Assembly (NCBI RefSeq): GCF_014697425.1 | Contig: NZ_JACJRU010000011.1 | Location: forward strand, 1 to 64,000 | Origin: Nostoc sp. FACHB-110 | Lineage (GTDB): Bacteria > Cyanobacteriota > Cyanobacteriia > Cyanobacteriales > Nostocaceae | Direction of reading: 5' to 3' | Length of the DNA stretch: 64,000 bases | In this document: positions 26,463-36,216 of the stretch, piece after piece | Position numbering within the stretch: position 1 is the stretch's first letter | Layout of the letters: the number at the start of each line of letters is the position of its first letter | Translations under genes and position numbers: made by a program | Notes under the pieces: model-generated | Database searches by the model: none | What the model was told of the DNA's origin: nothing | What the model saw: the letters and a program-made list of their open reading frames with translations, nothing else

Positions 26463-26918
26463 CTACTTACCAAAAGCATCTTTAACGCTATCAACGGCGC
26501 GCTCAACAACATTTTTGGTGTTGTCTACTGCTTTTTGAGTGCGTGCTGCGTCTTCTTCTGCTCTTTTGTGAATACGAGCCGCATCATCTTTTGCTCTATT
26601 TTCTAGCAGGTTATCACCATCGGTGGCGCGATCAACTTTAGAGGCATTGCTTCTAGCTGCTTCTTCCACTTTGTCTGCGGTATCGCGGATAAAATTCTTA
26701 GCGCGTCCAGCATCTTCACGAGTTTTGCTTTTAACTTTGTCGCCTGCATCTGCGGTGGCAATTAAGTTAACACTAGGAGCCGCAATTGCTGTGGTGTTAG
26801 AGAAAAATGCACCTTGCCAAATAAATGCGATCGCAGATACACAAAATACAGTTGTAGCTATCCAACGTCCTATAACAGAAAACTGTTTTGTAACATTATT
26901 TAGTTTCATAGAATTCAA
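26463..26918 (-). CDS. LEA-like / apolipophorin-like helical membrane-anchored protein
   Basis: 151 residues. A hydrophobic segment (WIATTVFCVSAIAFIWQGAF) acts as signal or anchor. The rest is one long amphipathic, charged helix with 11-residue periodicity (DKVKSKTREDAGRAKNFIRD, then EDAARTQKAVDNTKNVVERA). Such sequences resemble late-embryogenesis-abundant and related desiccation or stress proteins. An extracytoplasmic protective role is an inference. A second ATG three codons in is an equally good start. Confidence 0.72.
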   Translation of the reverse strand: MNSMKLNNVTKQFSVIGRWIATTVFCVSAIAFIWQGAFFSNTTAIAAPSVNLIATADAGDKVKSKTREDAGRAKNFIRDTADKVEEAARSNASKVDRATDGDNLLENRAKDDAARIHKRAEEDAARTQKAVDNTKNVVERAVDSVKDAFGK

Positions 26919-27223
26919 TTTCCTTGAACCTTAGCAATCTAATTTTTACTTGATTTGATAGAGATGCTAAATCGTTCCACAGACAGAGGTTTTATCGTCA
27001 TAAGTTATTAGCTAAATTCACTCTTTTAATAGATTGATAAATTAATGTCATGTAATTTACTCTTTCATTAGAAATAGGGAATAAGGAACGGAGAATCAAC
27101 AATACTAAAAACAGATTTTTATTTGGTGATAGTAAATCTTAATTTCCTGTTCCCTATTTCCTCCCCACACACCTAACTAAGCTGTAAAGTAAATTAAGAA
27201 ACCATTAAGCATTAGGAGCATTA
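26919..27223. other. divergent intergenic region with an inverted repeat
   Basis: A 305 bp spacer between divergent genes. GAAATAGGGAA near 27069 and TTCCCTATTTC near 27150 are inverted repeats of a kind scattered through this genome (CCCTATTTCC). Nothing else is recognisable. Confidence 0.45.
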
Positions 27224-27901
27224 ATGTACATCCTAATTGGTGGAGCAGGCTTAGTAGGACTGAGTTTAGCTCAAAAATTGGTAGAACTAGGGCATACAGT
27301 CGCTGTGATTGATATTGACCCTACTGCTTGCCGTTATGCACGCGAACAAGTCGGAGCAATAGCTTTTGAAGGTAGTGCTGTCAGTACAGAAATGCTATTA
27401 GAGGCGGGAATTCGCAAAGCCGATGCTTTAGCAGCAGTTTTAAGAAGTGATGCCTTAAATTTAGCAATGGTAACGCTAGCTAAACATTACGGCGTTTCTC
27501 ATATTGTTTCCCGAATGCGTCATTCAGATTTTGTTGAACCCTTACGTTTAGCTGGAGCAAATCATGTAATCAGCACTGTAGAACTAGCAGTTTCCACAAT
27601 GGTCAATTCCATTGAATATCCGCAAGTAGAATCAATGATGCATTTTGAGCAAGGACAAATTGAAGTTTTAAAACTTTCTCTTGCTAAAAATTGCTATGTG
27701 GTTGGTCGTAGTCTTGCCGAAATTGCTCAAGATGCCCGATTTCCGACAGGTTCATTAATTATTGGTTATCAATCTCATCCCCACCAAGATTTGATGATTC
27801 CTAACGGGAGTACAGTATTAGAACCTGATTCTACTGTGTTGATTGTGACTAAACCAGGTTCTTTACATCAAGTGATTGATTTTATTGAAGGCTGTAAATA
27901 A
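27224..27901 (+). CDS. RCK/TrkA-type NAD-binding potassium-transport regulator
   Basis: 225 residues. The N-terminal Rossmann domain has the RCK motif IGGAGLVGLSLAQKL and the adenosine-ribose acidic residue in VAVIDIDPTACRYA. A TrkA-C domain (about 145-222) closes with DSTVLIVTKPGSLHQVIDF. Such proteins gate Trk/Ktr or other K+ transporters in response to NAD(H) or nucleotides. No transporter pore gene is adjacent, but a CPA1 antiporter lies two genes downstream on the other strand. It is shorter than two-repeat TrkA and resembles KtrA. Confidence 0.85.
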   Translation: MYILIGGAGLVGLSLAQKLVELGHTVAVIDIDPTACRYAREQVGAIAFEGSAVSTEMLLEAGIRKADALAAVLRSDALNLAMVTLAKHYGVSHIVSRMRHSDFVEPLRLAGANHVISTVELAVSTMVNSIEYPQVESMMHFEQGQIEVLKLSLAKNCYVVGRSLAEIAQDARFPTGSLIIGYQSHPHQDLMIPNGSTVLEPDSTVLIVTKPGSLHQVIDFIEGCK

Positions 27902-27906
27902 TTTGA

Positions 27907-28452
27907 ATGAAATTAAACCGCAATTTTTATTTAGCACTTGCTTTGATTTTACTGACATCTTGCCAATCATTAAATAGTTCATCCGAGCAAAAAAACACTA
28001 GTAACCCAACAAATTCACCGCCAAAAGTGGTCACTCTTGAGCAAAATTTTAAGAGAGTTGCAGGGCAAACTATTTATGTTCCCGTTTATTCGGAGATTTA
28101 TCATCATAATCGACAAGAAATTTTCTATTTAGCTGCTACCCTCAGTATTCGCAACACAGATTTAAACAATCCCATCATTATTACATCTGTGCGCTACTAT
28201 GATACAAATGGCAAATTAGTCAAGCAGTATCTAGACAAGCCGATTCAACTTAATGCTTTAGCTTCTACTGATTTTTTTGTCACTAGAGATGATACTAGTG
28301 GCGGTGTCGGTGCTAATTTTATCGTTGAATGGGTAGCAGCCCAAGCAATTTCTGAACCGATAATTGAAGCAGTCATGATTGGTACTGATTTTCAGCAGGG
28401 AATTTCGTTTATTAGTCCAGGGAGAGTGATTAAAGATATAGCCAAAAGATGA
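27907..28452 (+). CDS. DUF3124 lipoprotein
   Basis: 181 residues. The signal peptide ends in the lipobox LLTSC (Cys19). A short Ser/Asn-rich linker leads to a compact beta-rich DUF3124 domain with IYVPVYSEIYHHNRQEIFYL, AATLSIRNTD and FFVTRDDTSGGVGANFIVEW. The family is conserved but uncharacterised. It starts 5 bp after the TrkA-like gene, so the two are probably cotranscribed. It converges on the antiporter gene. Confidence 0.82.
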   Translation: MKLNRNFYLALALILLTSCQSLNSSSEQKNTSNPTNSPPKVVTLEQNFKRVAGQTIYVPVYSEIYHHNRQEIFYLAATLSIRNTDLNNPIIITSVRYYDTNGKLVKQYLDKPIQLNALASTDFFVTRDDTSGGVGANFIVEWVAAQAISEPIIEAVMIGTDFQQGISFISPGRVIKDIAKR

Positions 28453-28463
28453 AATTGAAACGT

Positions 28464-30014
28464 TTAATCATCATCTAGTTGTAACAGCAATTCATCAATA
28501 TTGTGAATGCGCGATCGCCCAATTTCTTCTGATAGAATGCGCTTACGTATAGCTTCAGTCAAGGCGACTTTTTCGGCTAACAATAACCGCCGTCGAATGG
28601 CATCAAGTTTACTGAAAGCCTCGCTACCTTCAAACTTACCTGTGCGGCGATTATAAAATTCACGTAATGTTTTTTCCGCAGCAGCTATTTGCACTTGATA
28701 AGCTGAACGCATTTCTTCATACACAGCTTTTGGCAAAACCCCACTTTTTAATAAACTATCTAATTCATCTTGTGCGGCTTTGGCTGTAATTAATTGTGCT
28801 TGCAATTGTTCAACTTGTTGATGTGTCTCCGAAAATTTAGATAAATTTAAACGTTTTATCATCCAAGGCAAATTTAATCCCTGCGCTACTAAAGACACTA
28901 AAACACTGCCAAACACTATAGCAATCAGAATATCTCTTCCTGGTAGTGTTGTAGGTAAGCTTAAAGCTAAGGCCATTGAAAGTGAGCCTTTAATATTACC
29001 TAAAAATAATAAATGTTGCCAACGCAGGGGAATTTTGCGGTCAAAAAACCTGACCCCAGCTAATAAAGGATAAACTGTAAGCACTCGCCCGACTTGATAG
29101 GCTAAAACTGCAATTAAAATGGCAGGTAAAGTTTGCCACAAAGTTATTAGGTTTATTTCTACACCAATCAACAAAAAAATAAATGTATTAGCTGTAAAAC
29201 TGGCATATTCCCAAAAACTTAATAAGGTAATGCGATTAGAAGCAGAAGTATTGCGCGAAAGTCCAAAATTACCAAAAATTAAGCCCGCAATAACTACGGC
29301 AACAGCACCCGATACACCTAAAAATTGTCCGACTTGAAAAGTACCTAAAGCAACTGCAACTGTTAATAATAAACTGCTCAGGGGGTCATCTAAACGAGCA
29401 AATATCGGTATGCTTAAATATCCCAACACTAACCCGACAATGCAACCGCCTACAGCAATAAATAATAGTTGTTGAATTCCTTCAATGATGGTCAGTGAAC
29501 CTGTAGAATAAACTTGCGCAACCAAATTAAAAGAAACTAAAGCAGCCGCATCATTAAATAAAGTTTCTCCTTCGACAATTGTCGAAAGCCGCGCAGGTAC
29601 AGGTATTTCTTTAAAAACGGCAATCATCGAAACTGTATCTGTATTGGCTAAAATTACGCCTACAAATAAAGCAGGTATCCACGCTAACCCCAGCGCAAAT
29701 TTTAACAGCACAGCAATAATTAAACTAGAACAAATCGCCCCTGGGCCAGCTAATACCGCAATTGGTTTAAACGTGCTGCGTAGGCGACTAATATCTGTAT
29801 TAATCCCAGCATCAAAGATGAGTATTGGCAAGAAAAGATTTAAAACCAAGGCAGGATCTAAACCAATGCGCCGAGACAATAATTCTGTAATTGGCAAACC
29901 TGCTAATACTAAACCTGTTACGTAGGGAACGCGCAACTGTCGTGTGATGAGAGCTACAGATGTAGCTATCAGCAAAAGAATAATTGAAATACTAACTAAT
30001 TCAGCAACACTCAC
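28464..30014 (-). CDS. CPA1-family Na+(K+)/H+ antiporter
   Basis: 516 residues with about twelve membrane segments over the first 390. The transport core shows VILANTDTVSMIAVFKEIPV and EGETLFNDAAALVSFNLV, the conserved Asp-containing helices of NhaP/NHE-type exchangers. A cytoplasmic C-terminal tail of about 120 residues is rich in coiled coil (VEQLQAQLITAKAAQDELDS). It should exchange monovalent cations for protons at the cytoplasmic or thylakoid membrane. Its proximity to an RCK protein suits a role in ion homeostasis, although they are convergent. Confidence 0.9.
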   Translation of the reverse strand: MSVAELVSISIILLLIATSVALITRQLRVPYVTGLVLAGLPITELLSRRIGLDPALVLNLFLPILIFDAGINTDISRLRSTFKPIAVLAGPGAICSSLIIAVLLKFALGLAWIPALFVGVILANTDTVSMIAVFKEIPVPARLSTIVEGETLFNDAAALVSFNLVAQVYSTGSLTIIEGIQQLLFIAVGGCIVGLVLGYLSIPIFARLDDPLSSLLLTVAVALGTFQVGQFLGVSGAVAVVIAGLIFGNFGLSRNTSASNRITLLSFWEYASFTANTFIFLLIGVEINLITLWQTLPAILIAVLAYQVGRVLTVYPLLAGVRFFDRKIPLRWQHLLFLGNIKGSLSMALALSLPTTLPGRDILIAIVFGSVLVSLVAQGLNLPWMIKRLNLSKFSETHQQVEQLQAQLITAKAAQDELDSLLKSGVLPKAVYEEMRSAYQVQIAAAEKTLREFYNRRTGKFEGSEAFSKLDAIRRRLLLAEKVALTEAIRKRILSEEIGRSRIHNIDELLLQLDDD

Positions 30015-30570
30015 GTTAATTATAGGAATTGGTTGTGACTACTTTGATAAACCTTGCCAAAAAAGTAATCCCTATGTCAAATCTGTTAGGGAAGAATAGG
30101 TGATTTTTCAAACTTAAAATATGATTTTTATGTACAGCAAATCTGTACATTATATTTCCAAGTTAACAAAATGTGTAAAAGCATAAAAGTAAAGTTACCA
30201 AATATAGATTTAGTTCATATATGAGGATTAATTGGGGAATTGTCCGACGGCGATCGCTACGAACATCAAGAGATTTAAGAGACTAAAAAAGACAGTTTAA
30301 AATTTTCTAAACATGCTTATATAGCAGACTGGAATGAACATTTTTATAGTCATCAATAAAATATCACAAAAGCTTCTACCCTTGACTATTCCATTAGGTA
30401 GAAGAAAAATCATCTTGCAATTATTTAAAGTAAGCCTATTCAGGAAATCGTCTCTCTTATTGTTGTGATTATCAAGTCTCAACACAAAATGTCTATTCCT
30501 GAATCACTAAATAAACTCAGTATTAACAATTAATAGTCAAACAGATAGTCGCAAATCTGGCTTAAATATC
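30015..30570. other. intergenic region without a recognisable gene
   Basis: A 556 bp AT-rich divergent spacer with one HIP1 site near 30251. An ORF of 62 codons on the minus strand has no start signal or protein-like composition. Both flanking promoters must lie here but are not obvious. Confidence 0.4.
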
Positions 30571-31167
30571 ATGCAAATTAACACAAATTTTCTGACAAAA
30601 TCTTGGCTTAGTAAAGCAGTATTTTTAACATTACTAGCAAGTGGATTTAGTGCTTGTAGCCCCAGAACCGAACAACCTGATCTGGTGGCTGTTCCTACAT
30701 CGCAAGCAACGGTGACTGTTACTGCTACTCCTGCTGCACCACAGCCGACAACTACAGTGGTTGTCACCGCTACGCCGCAGGTAGTAACGACTGTAGTTCC
30801 CACCGAACCAATCACAGATGTATTAGTAATTACCAACGCCAACAAACAGACACTTGTCAATCGACCAGTGCGATTTTCTAATGTTAATGTTCAAAGTGTA
30901 GTAGGCGATCGCACTTTTTGGGTTGGTTCAAGCACTACCCAACGCGTATTTGTAGTTTTAGCTCCCAATTTAGACGCAGGTAGTATAGAAAACAAAGTCG
31001 TTGTCAAACCAGGCCAAACTCTCGATTTAGCTGGTGTATTAAAGCCTGTACCCAGCGTCCAACAAGCACAAAAGCAATGGAAAGGTTTAACTGCGGCGGA
31101 AGCTCAAGGATTAAAAAATCAAATTATTTATCTAGAAGCGAATCAAATTAGTTTTAAGCAAAGCTAA
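30571..31167 (+). CDS. hypothetical lipoprotein with Thr/Pro/Val linker
   Basis: 198 residues. The signal peptide ends in a lipobox-like GFSAC (Cys29). A low-complexity linker of repeated TVTATP and TTVVVTATP units spans about 48-78. The C-terminal domain (about 83-198) is beta-rich, with VRFSNVNVQSVVGDRTFWVG and VVKPGQTLDLAGVLKPVPS, the look of an OB-fold-like envelope module. I do not know a named family. It appears monocistronic. Confidence 0.7.
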   Translation: MQINTNFLTKSWLSKAVFLTLLASGFSACSPRTEQPDLVAVPTSQATVTVTATPAAPQPTTTVVVTATPQVVTTVVPTEPITDVLVITNANKQTLVNRPVRFSNVNVQSVVGDRTFWVGSSTTQRVFVVLAPNLDAGSIENKVVVKPGQTLDLAGVLKPVPSVQQAQKQWKGLTAAEAQGLKNQIIYLEANQISFKQS

Positions 31168-31424
31168 GGATATATAGGAGAATCTAGTTGTGTGGTGGGC
31201 GAAGCGCAGCGCAAGCGCGATAAGTAGGGAATGGGGAGTAGGAAAGAAGATTTTTCTGGGTGTACTGATTTTTTTCATCAATCAAAGATGAGTCCTATAT
31301 AACAACAGGCGTTGCTAATTTTAGAGACAAGAAAACCTCTGAAAGTAAAAATTTTCAGTGTTTTTCATCCCTTTTCAGCAACGCCGATAATTTAGATGCA
31401 GTATATCGCGTCTTGATTCAGAAC

Positions 31425-31802
<378 letters not shown>

Positions 31803-31855
31803 CTAACCAGATTCACTGTCGGACTCTCTTACCATTAGCGCGATAACAAAAACAT

Positions 31856-31898
31856 AATGTAATAATTGCAACTTTTTTTAAAGTGTATGGTTTTGTAT
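31856..31898 (-). promoter_or_regulatory. NtcA-type promoter of glnB
   Basis: Read on the minus strand, ATA-N8-TAC (31898-31885) is followed after 23 nt by TACATT (31861-31856), a TAN3T -10 box. The NtcA-activated promoter consensus is GTA-N8-TAC, N22-23, TAN3T, so only the first base deviates. The -10 box lies about 90 nt before the glnB ATG. NtcA control of glnB is established in other cyanobacteria; the site itself is a pattern match. Confidence 0.65.
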
Positions 31899-32018
31899 AT
31901 GCAATTTTCGCATCACGTTTTGAGTAGGAATAAGACAAGTGACTAGAGGAGTTTAACTCTAGATGAAAATCGTTGTAAATACTATGTTTAAGTATATTTG
32001 TTAACAATTAAAGTAAAG

Positions 32019-32624
32019 TTAACGACTTTGATTAGCAAACAAAGGACGGACAATCAAATATCCAGCACCAAAAGCTGTCAGCATAATTAATACAATCATA
32101 ATGATTAACCACCAGCCATTGGTTTGTTTGGGTTCTGCTGCCATTGAAGGATAATAGCTGACTGGTTGTTCTTCGATAAATACTGTTTCTGGGAGGTTGG
32201 AAGTTATTTCTACCAGAGGTACAGCAAAATCTGGACGGCGTTTAGCTTTGGGTGCTTCCTTTTGGCGTGGACGCGCTGGCTTTGTCCGTGGACGCGCTTG
32301 ATTTTTAGGCTGCTTGGGCGGATTTTTTACCTCAGCCTCAGTGCGGGGAGAATCATCAGCATCTATACTTCCCACACTCCGAAAATCTACTAACTTTTGC
32401 AGTTGTGAAACAGACTGTAAAACCTTAGTAATTTCCTGACGCAAAAATTGATTTTCTTGCGCGAGTTGGTGATTTTTGGCGGTGAGTGCATCTAACTTGG
32501 CTTGGGTAGCTTCTAACTCTGCTGCCAATTCCCGATATACGTACAATGGCACAGAAGAAGGATGATTTTGAGAAACGGGCCGTTTTGCAGGTTGGCTAGG
32601 AACAGCTGCTGTGGTTGTTCGCAT
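32019..32624 (-). CDS. hypothetical coiled-coil protein with C-terminal membrane anchor
   Basis: 201 residues. Residues about 30-80 form a coiled coil (YRELAAELEATQAKLDALTA). A basic Pro/Lys/Arg-rich linker (KQPKNQARPRTKPARPRQKE) follows. One membrane segment near the C terminus (WWLIIMIVLIMLTAFGAGYL) leaves most of the protein on one side as a tail-anchored protein. I do not recognise the family. The basic linker could bind nucleic acid or acidic surfaces; this is speculation. Confidence 0.65.
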   Translation of the reverse strand: MRTTTAAVPSQPAKRPVSQNHPSSVPLYVYRELAAELEATQAKLDALTAKNHQLAQENQFLRQEITKVLQSVSQLQKLVDFRSVGSIDADDSPRTEAEVKNPPKQPKNQARPRTKPARPRQKEAPKAKRRPDFAVPLVEITSNLPETVFIEEQPVSYYPSMAAEPKQTNGWWLIIMIVLIMLTAFGAGYLIVRPLFANQSR

Positions 32625-32814
32625 CGGTGAATTGGTATCAAAAGTTAAGGTAATGAAATTGTACAGAGATGCTATTGCAAATGGCTAGATCGGAAACTAT
32701 GCCCAAGAATAATAGATAAATGCTGAGATAGCAAAGATTTTTTTGGGTTTAGTTAACGACTAGCGATCGCCAAAATCTGCAACTTACAAATTACAATATT
32801 CCACGAGATAGAGG

Positions 32815-33636
32815 TCAATTTCGTAACAAAGGAAAAAAGTGTCCTACAGGGCCTTGACCTTTGCCAATACTGAGAGAGTAAGTGAGTGCAGTTGTAACAT
32901 AGTCTTTTGCTTGTTTGACAGATGTTAATAAATCCTGCCCTTTAGCTAGATTAGCGGCGATCGCGGCTGATAATGTACAACCAGTACCGTGGGTATTTTG
33001 CGTGTCTACTTGCTGTGTTGTCAAGGTTTCTAAATGTTTGCCATCAAACCAGATATCAACACCACGGGCATTTCCCTGCATCCCGCCACCTTTAACCAAA
33101 ACTGTCTTCGCCTTTAAATTGCGGTGAATAGTTTGGGCAGCTGCCCGCATATCATCCAAAGAATGAATTGGGAAGCCACTCAAAATCTGCGCCTCGTAGC
33201 GGTTAGGGGTGATAATAGCCGCCTGGGGAATCAACTGTTGACGCAGCGTTTTAATAGCATCATCATCAATTAACTGCGCCCCAGTGCGCGATACCATCAC
33301 TGGGTCAACCACTAAGTTAGTGATTTCTAAAGCTGCTACTTGCTGGGCAACCGCCGCAATAATTTCCTGATTTAGCAACATCCCCGTTTTTGCTGCATTA
33401 ACACCAATATCCTCCACCACCGCTTGCATTTGGGCTACAATCGCCTCTGGTGGCATCGCATCCACTCGCACCACCTCCAAGGTATTTTGTGCCGTAATGC
33501 AAGTCACAGCACTAGTACCGTGGACACAGTGAAAAGCAAAGGTGCGTAAATCAGCTTGAATTCCCGCACCACCGCCACTATCAGAACCAGCAATGGTTAA
33601 GGCAATAGGTATTTTCGATGTTGTTTCGGCATTCAT
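32815..33636 (-). CDS. thiD: hydroxymethylpyrimidine/phosphomethylpyrimidine kinase
   Basis: 273 residues of the ribokinase-like fold. The N-terminal motif ALTIAGSDSGGGAGIQADLR, the substrate loop TGMLLN and the C-terminal anion hole NTHGTGCTLSAAIAANLA with the catalytic Asp position equivalent are diagnostic of ThiD. It phosphorylates HMP and HMP-P for thiamine pyrophosphate synthesis. There is no ThiE fusion and no TPP riboswitch visible upstream. The spacer upstream holds a heptamer tract. Confidence 0.95.
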   Translation of the reverse strand: MNAETTSKIPIALTIAGSDSGGGAGIQADLRTFAFHCVHGTSAVTCITAQNTLEVVRVDAMPPEAIVAQMQAVVEDIGVNAAKTGMLLNQEIIAAVAQQVAALEITNLVVDPVMVSRTGAQLIDDDAIKTLRQQLIPQAAIITPNRYEAQILSGFPIHSLDDMRAAAQTIHRNLKAKTVLVKGGGMQGNARGVDIWFDGKHLETLTTQQVDTQNTHGTGCTLSAAIAANLAKGQDLLTSVKQAKDYVTTALTYSLSIGKGQGPVGHFFPLLRN

Positions 33637-33643
33637 AAGAGAA

Positions 33644-33692
33644 AAGTATGAAGTGTGAAGTGTGAAGTGTGAAGTGTGAAGTGTGAAGTGTG
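33644..33692. repeat. heptanucleotide STRR tract upstream of thiD
   Basis: Seven consecutive heptamers: AAGTATG followed by six perfect AAGTGTG copies, only 8 bp upstream of the thiD start. A related CTTCATA run occurs at 33790-33810 and CTTCACA-like units near 53895-53925. Such short tandem repeats expand and contract, and here the tract sits in the leader. Confidence 0.9.
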
Positions 33693-33808
33693 AAATTTAA
33701 TGTCTTAGCCGGCCGCCTCCTGCTTGTTGACTACTAAACTATTTAATAGAAAACGTCATGACTTATCCCTCGATAAGCGAATTAATTTTATACTTCATAC
33801 TTCATACT

Positions 33809-35419
33809 TCAGTTGACCTTCAATGGATTTGGTTGAGGGTTTTGGGGTCTGGTTTGCGGCACAACTGTAAGATACGGTTGCAGTTTAGCTGAGTCAACCC
33901 AACCAGAGTAATATTTTACGCTAGTAGATTTGGCAGATATCTCAACTAACTCTAAATCACCGCGCATAGCATTCCAATTCAGGGGAACTTCTGGGTTTAG
34001 TTGTCCTGAACCAATGCCTTGGGGGCCACCCCCAGATAAATTCAGCGATACTTCATCTAAGCTGCGAACAAAGCGTTCTCCGTTCCAATGCCATTCAAAC
34101 CCAGGCCAGTCTATAGAGGGTTTTCCTGGCGGTAAGGAACGCCCAAACTCGTAATTGCTTGCACCTTCATTAAGTTTTGCCGTGAAGCCTTGAGGATATA
34201 CCACTTCATAACGTCCTTGGTTCGTTGGGAAATTAATAGGACTCCACCACAATACTTCTACAGTATTATTACGAGACAAAGATGCTACTGAATTCTTATT
34301 AGTTGAGGCACTGTAAAGCGGTAATGTGTCTGTTAGTTTAGCCATTGCTGTAAACCGCCAACAAGACCAATTTTTTGGATTATCGGCAGCTTGCCATTTT
34401 ACTTGACAAACTCCGTTAGCGGTACTCACCCAAAGAATGTCATTTTCTAATCTGAGTTTGTCAGGAATTGCCCCGACTATGGGACTATTATTTGTGCTGT
34501 ATGCACTTAAAGAACCAGAGTTAGGACTTTTACCATCAGGACTATAAGCAACTAATCCTTTGGCTGGGATGTAGAGATTACCTTCACCACTAACATTCGT
34601 ACCCATCCAAAAAGTAGGACTATTGGCATTGCCAGTAATAACTAAATCTGTGATTTGAGTGAACGCCAGTGCATCTGGTTGAATTAGGTTAAATTTAGCA
34701 GTTTTTGGGTCGTAACTAATAATAGTTGCAATCCCGTTGTTACCTTCACCTTGTTCAAATGCGATTGACCACCAAATTTTTTCTCCATACACTAAACTAG
34801 ATGTCACTCTGGGAAAACCTAACTGATTTCCTTCGGCAGAAAACCCAGCTTTTACTACTGCATTTTGCAAATCTTTGAGAGTGTATACAGTTTGCCGTTG
34901 AGGATTTTTATTATTTGGTGTAATTAGTTCAAAAACAATCTTATCTTTGGTTGGATCGCTTACTTCTTGCCTGGTAATATTATTTTCTGAACCTAGGGAA
35001 TACTTTGGTTCATGAAGGACGCGATACTGATAATTTTTACCTTGGAAATCGATATTCTTAAATTTGGGGTTTACCAAATCTTGCGCGAAGGCTGAATAAT
35101 TTATGGGCGGTTGTAATTCTTTAGGTAGAGTCCCTTTTTGCACTGCCCAAGTATTATTAGCTCGACAGAAAACAAAATCTTGCTTTAAAGTTTGAAACTT
35201 AATTGTGTCATCATTCGCTATAATATTGCGAATATGCCAATCAAAGCGATCGTAAAAACCTTCATTTTGATTTTGTACTGGTAAAGAGACTACAGATGGT
35301 TTAGGGCAATTTTCGGCTTTAGCTTTATTGGTATTAGTTGCTAGAGAAGTGTCATCAAAGCCAGAACTACAAGCATTTATCAGTAAAAATGCACCCAAAA
35401 CCGCAATATTTTTTTTCAT
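33809..35419 (-). CDS. hypothetical lipoprotein, probably beta-rich
   Basis: 536 residues. The lipobox LINAC (Cys17) follows a short leader. The rest has no membrane segment and many short Gly/Asn/Trp-containing strands (KIWWSIAFEQGEGNNGIATI, PTFWMGTNVSGEGNLYIPAK), suggesting a beta-propeller or similar all-beta fold. I do not recognise a named domain. It follows 35655-36092 on the same strand after about 235 bp that include a hairpin, so cotranscription is uncertain. Confidence 0.65.
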   Translation of the reverse strand: MKKNIAVLGAFLLINACSSGFDDTSLATNTNKAKAENCPKPSVVSLPVQNQNEGFYDRFDWHIRNIIANDDTIKFQTLKQDFVFCRANNTWAVQKGTLPKELQPPINYSAFAQDLVNPKFKNIDFQGKNYQYRVLHEPKYSLGSENNITRQEVSDPTKDKIVFELITPNNKNPQRQTVYTLKDLQNAVVKAGFSAEGNQLGFPRVTSSLVYGEKIWWSIAFEQGEGNNGIATIISYDPKTAKFNLIQPDALAFTQITDLVITGNANSPTFWMGTNVSGEGNLYIPAKGLVAYSPDGKSPNSGSLSAYSTNNSPIVGAIPDKLRLENDILWVSTANGVCQVKWQAADNPKNWSCWRFTAMAKLTDTLPLYSASTNKNSVASLSRNNTVEVLWWSPINFPTNQGRYEVVYPQGFTAKLNEGASNYEFGRSLPPGKPSIDWPGFEWHWNGERFVRSLDEVSLNLSGGGPQGIGSGQLNPEVPLNWNAMRGDLELVEISAKSTSVKYYSGWVDSAKLQPYLTVVPQTRPQNPQPNPLKVN

Positions 35420-35562
35420 ATCTAACCGTCTTCTGACAATAAAGTTTTTTCTAAATTTACTAATTCAACTACAAATTCTCTTGAGGATATTTCTGATTTA
35501 ATTGAGCGAAAATTATGTTTTTAATAAAAAAATATCTATGATTTATAGCAATTGCAATTTTT

Positions 35563-35595
35563 AGATCCCCGAATTATTTGAGAAGTCAGGGATCT
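35563..35595. repeat. AGATCCC hairpin repeat
   Basis: AGATCCC and GGGATCT flank a 19-nt partly self-complementary centre (CGAATTATTTGAGAAGTCA). On the plus strand it is followed by ATTTTT. It belongs with the ATCCCC hairpins at 2883 and 22189. Confidence 0.5.
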
Positions 35596-35654
35596 ATTTT
35601 TCTAGCAAGTTTTATCTAAGTTGCCAATCCAAAATCTAAAATTAGATGACTATT

Positions 35655-36092
35655 CTATGATTGGTTTTGTTCCGCAGGCAAATTTTGTAATGCCCCTTGT
35701 AAATACTCTGCCCATTTTGCAGCCAAGGGAATTTCTGTAAATGGAATAGATACAGATTTAGCAGGTTCAGCAGTAATAAACTCTAACTGAATAGAACGAC
35801 CTTTTATTGGTGGTGTTTTAATATCAGCTATACTGTTATCTACCAAAAGATTGATTTCTTTAACATCAAGCAAAGAAAATGTTTTTAGATTAATTGGGCC
35901 TTTTGGTGTGGGTTTTCCCCAAGTTATATTGTTGTCTTTTTGACCCAAAACTGCATAAATATCATACTTCGCTCTGTCAAATTGTTCTGCCCAAATCCGG
36001 TATGATTCAACTTTTTGATACTCTTTTGAGCCTTGCCAAGCTAACCAAATAAAAGCTATCAAAAGAGGCAACCATAATAAACCACGTTCCAT
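35655..36092 (-). CDS. hypothetical protein with N-terminal membrane anchor
   Basis: 145 residues. A single N-terminal membrane segment (GLLWLPLLIAFIWLAWQG) is followed by a small alpha/beta domain with YDIYAVLGQKDNNITWGKPT and FTEIPLAAKWAEYLQGALQN. It is conserved in style with cyanobacterial proteins of unknown function. It is divergent from the subtilase gene with a 124 bp spacer. Confidence 0.65.
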   Translation of the reverse strand: MERGLLWLPLLIAFIWLAWQGSKEYQKVESYRIWAEQFDRAKYDIYAVLGQKDNNITWGKPTPKGPINLKTFSLLDVKEINLLVDNSIADIKTPPIKGRSIQLEFITAEPAKSVSIPFTEIPLAAKWAEYLQGALQNLPAEQNQS

Positions 36093-36216
36093 TGTTTCAA
36101 CAGTCCTGAGTCGTAAGTAAGTGAAAGTTTAACTAACTAAAGTGACAAATGCAGCAATCAGGGAGACAGATAAGTTATGTTAGTGAGCAAACTGGCAATA
36201 GCGGTGACGAGTTAAT

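Noticed and set aside
30297-30485. 62-codon minus-strand frame in the 30 kb spacer
   Set aside because: No start signal and an unlikely amino-acid composition; it lies in AT-rich spacer sequence.
30537-30860. 107-codon frame antisense to the lipoprotein gene
   Set aside because: It mirrors the repetitive Thr/Val linker of the gene at 30571 and reads as low-complexity Val/Thr/Cys.
31813-32007. 64-codon minus-strand frame upstream of glnB
   Set aside because: It covers the glnB promoter with the NtcA-like site and has no ribosome site or recognisable domain.
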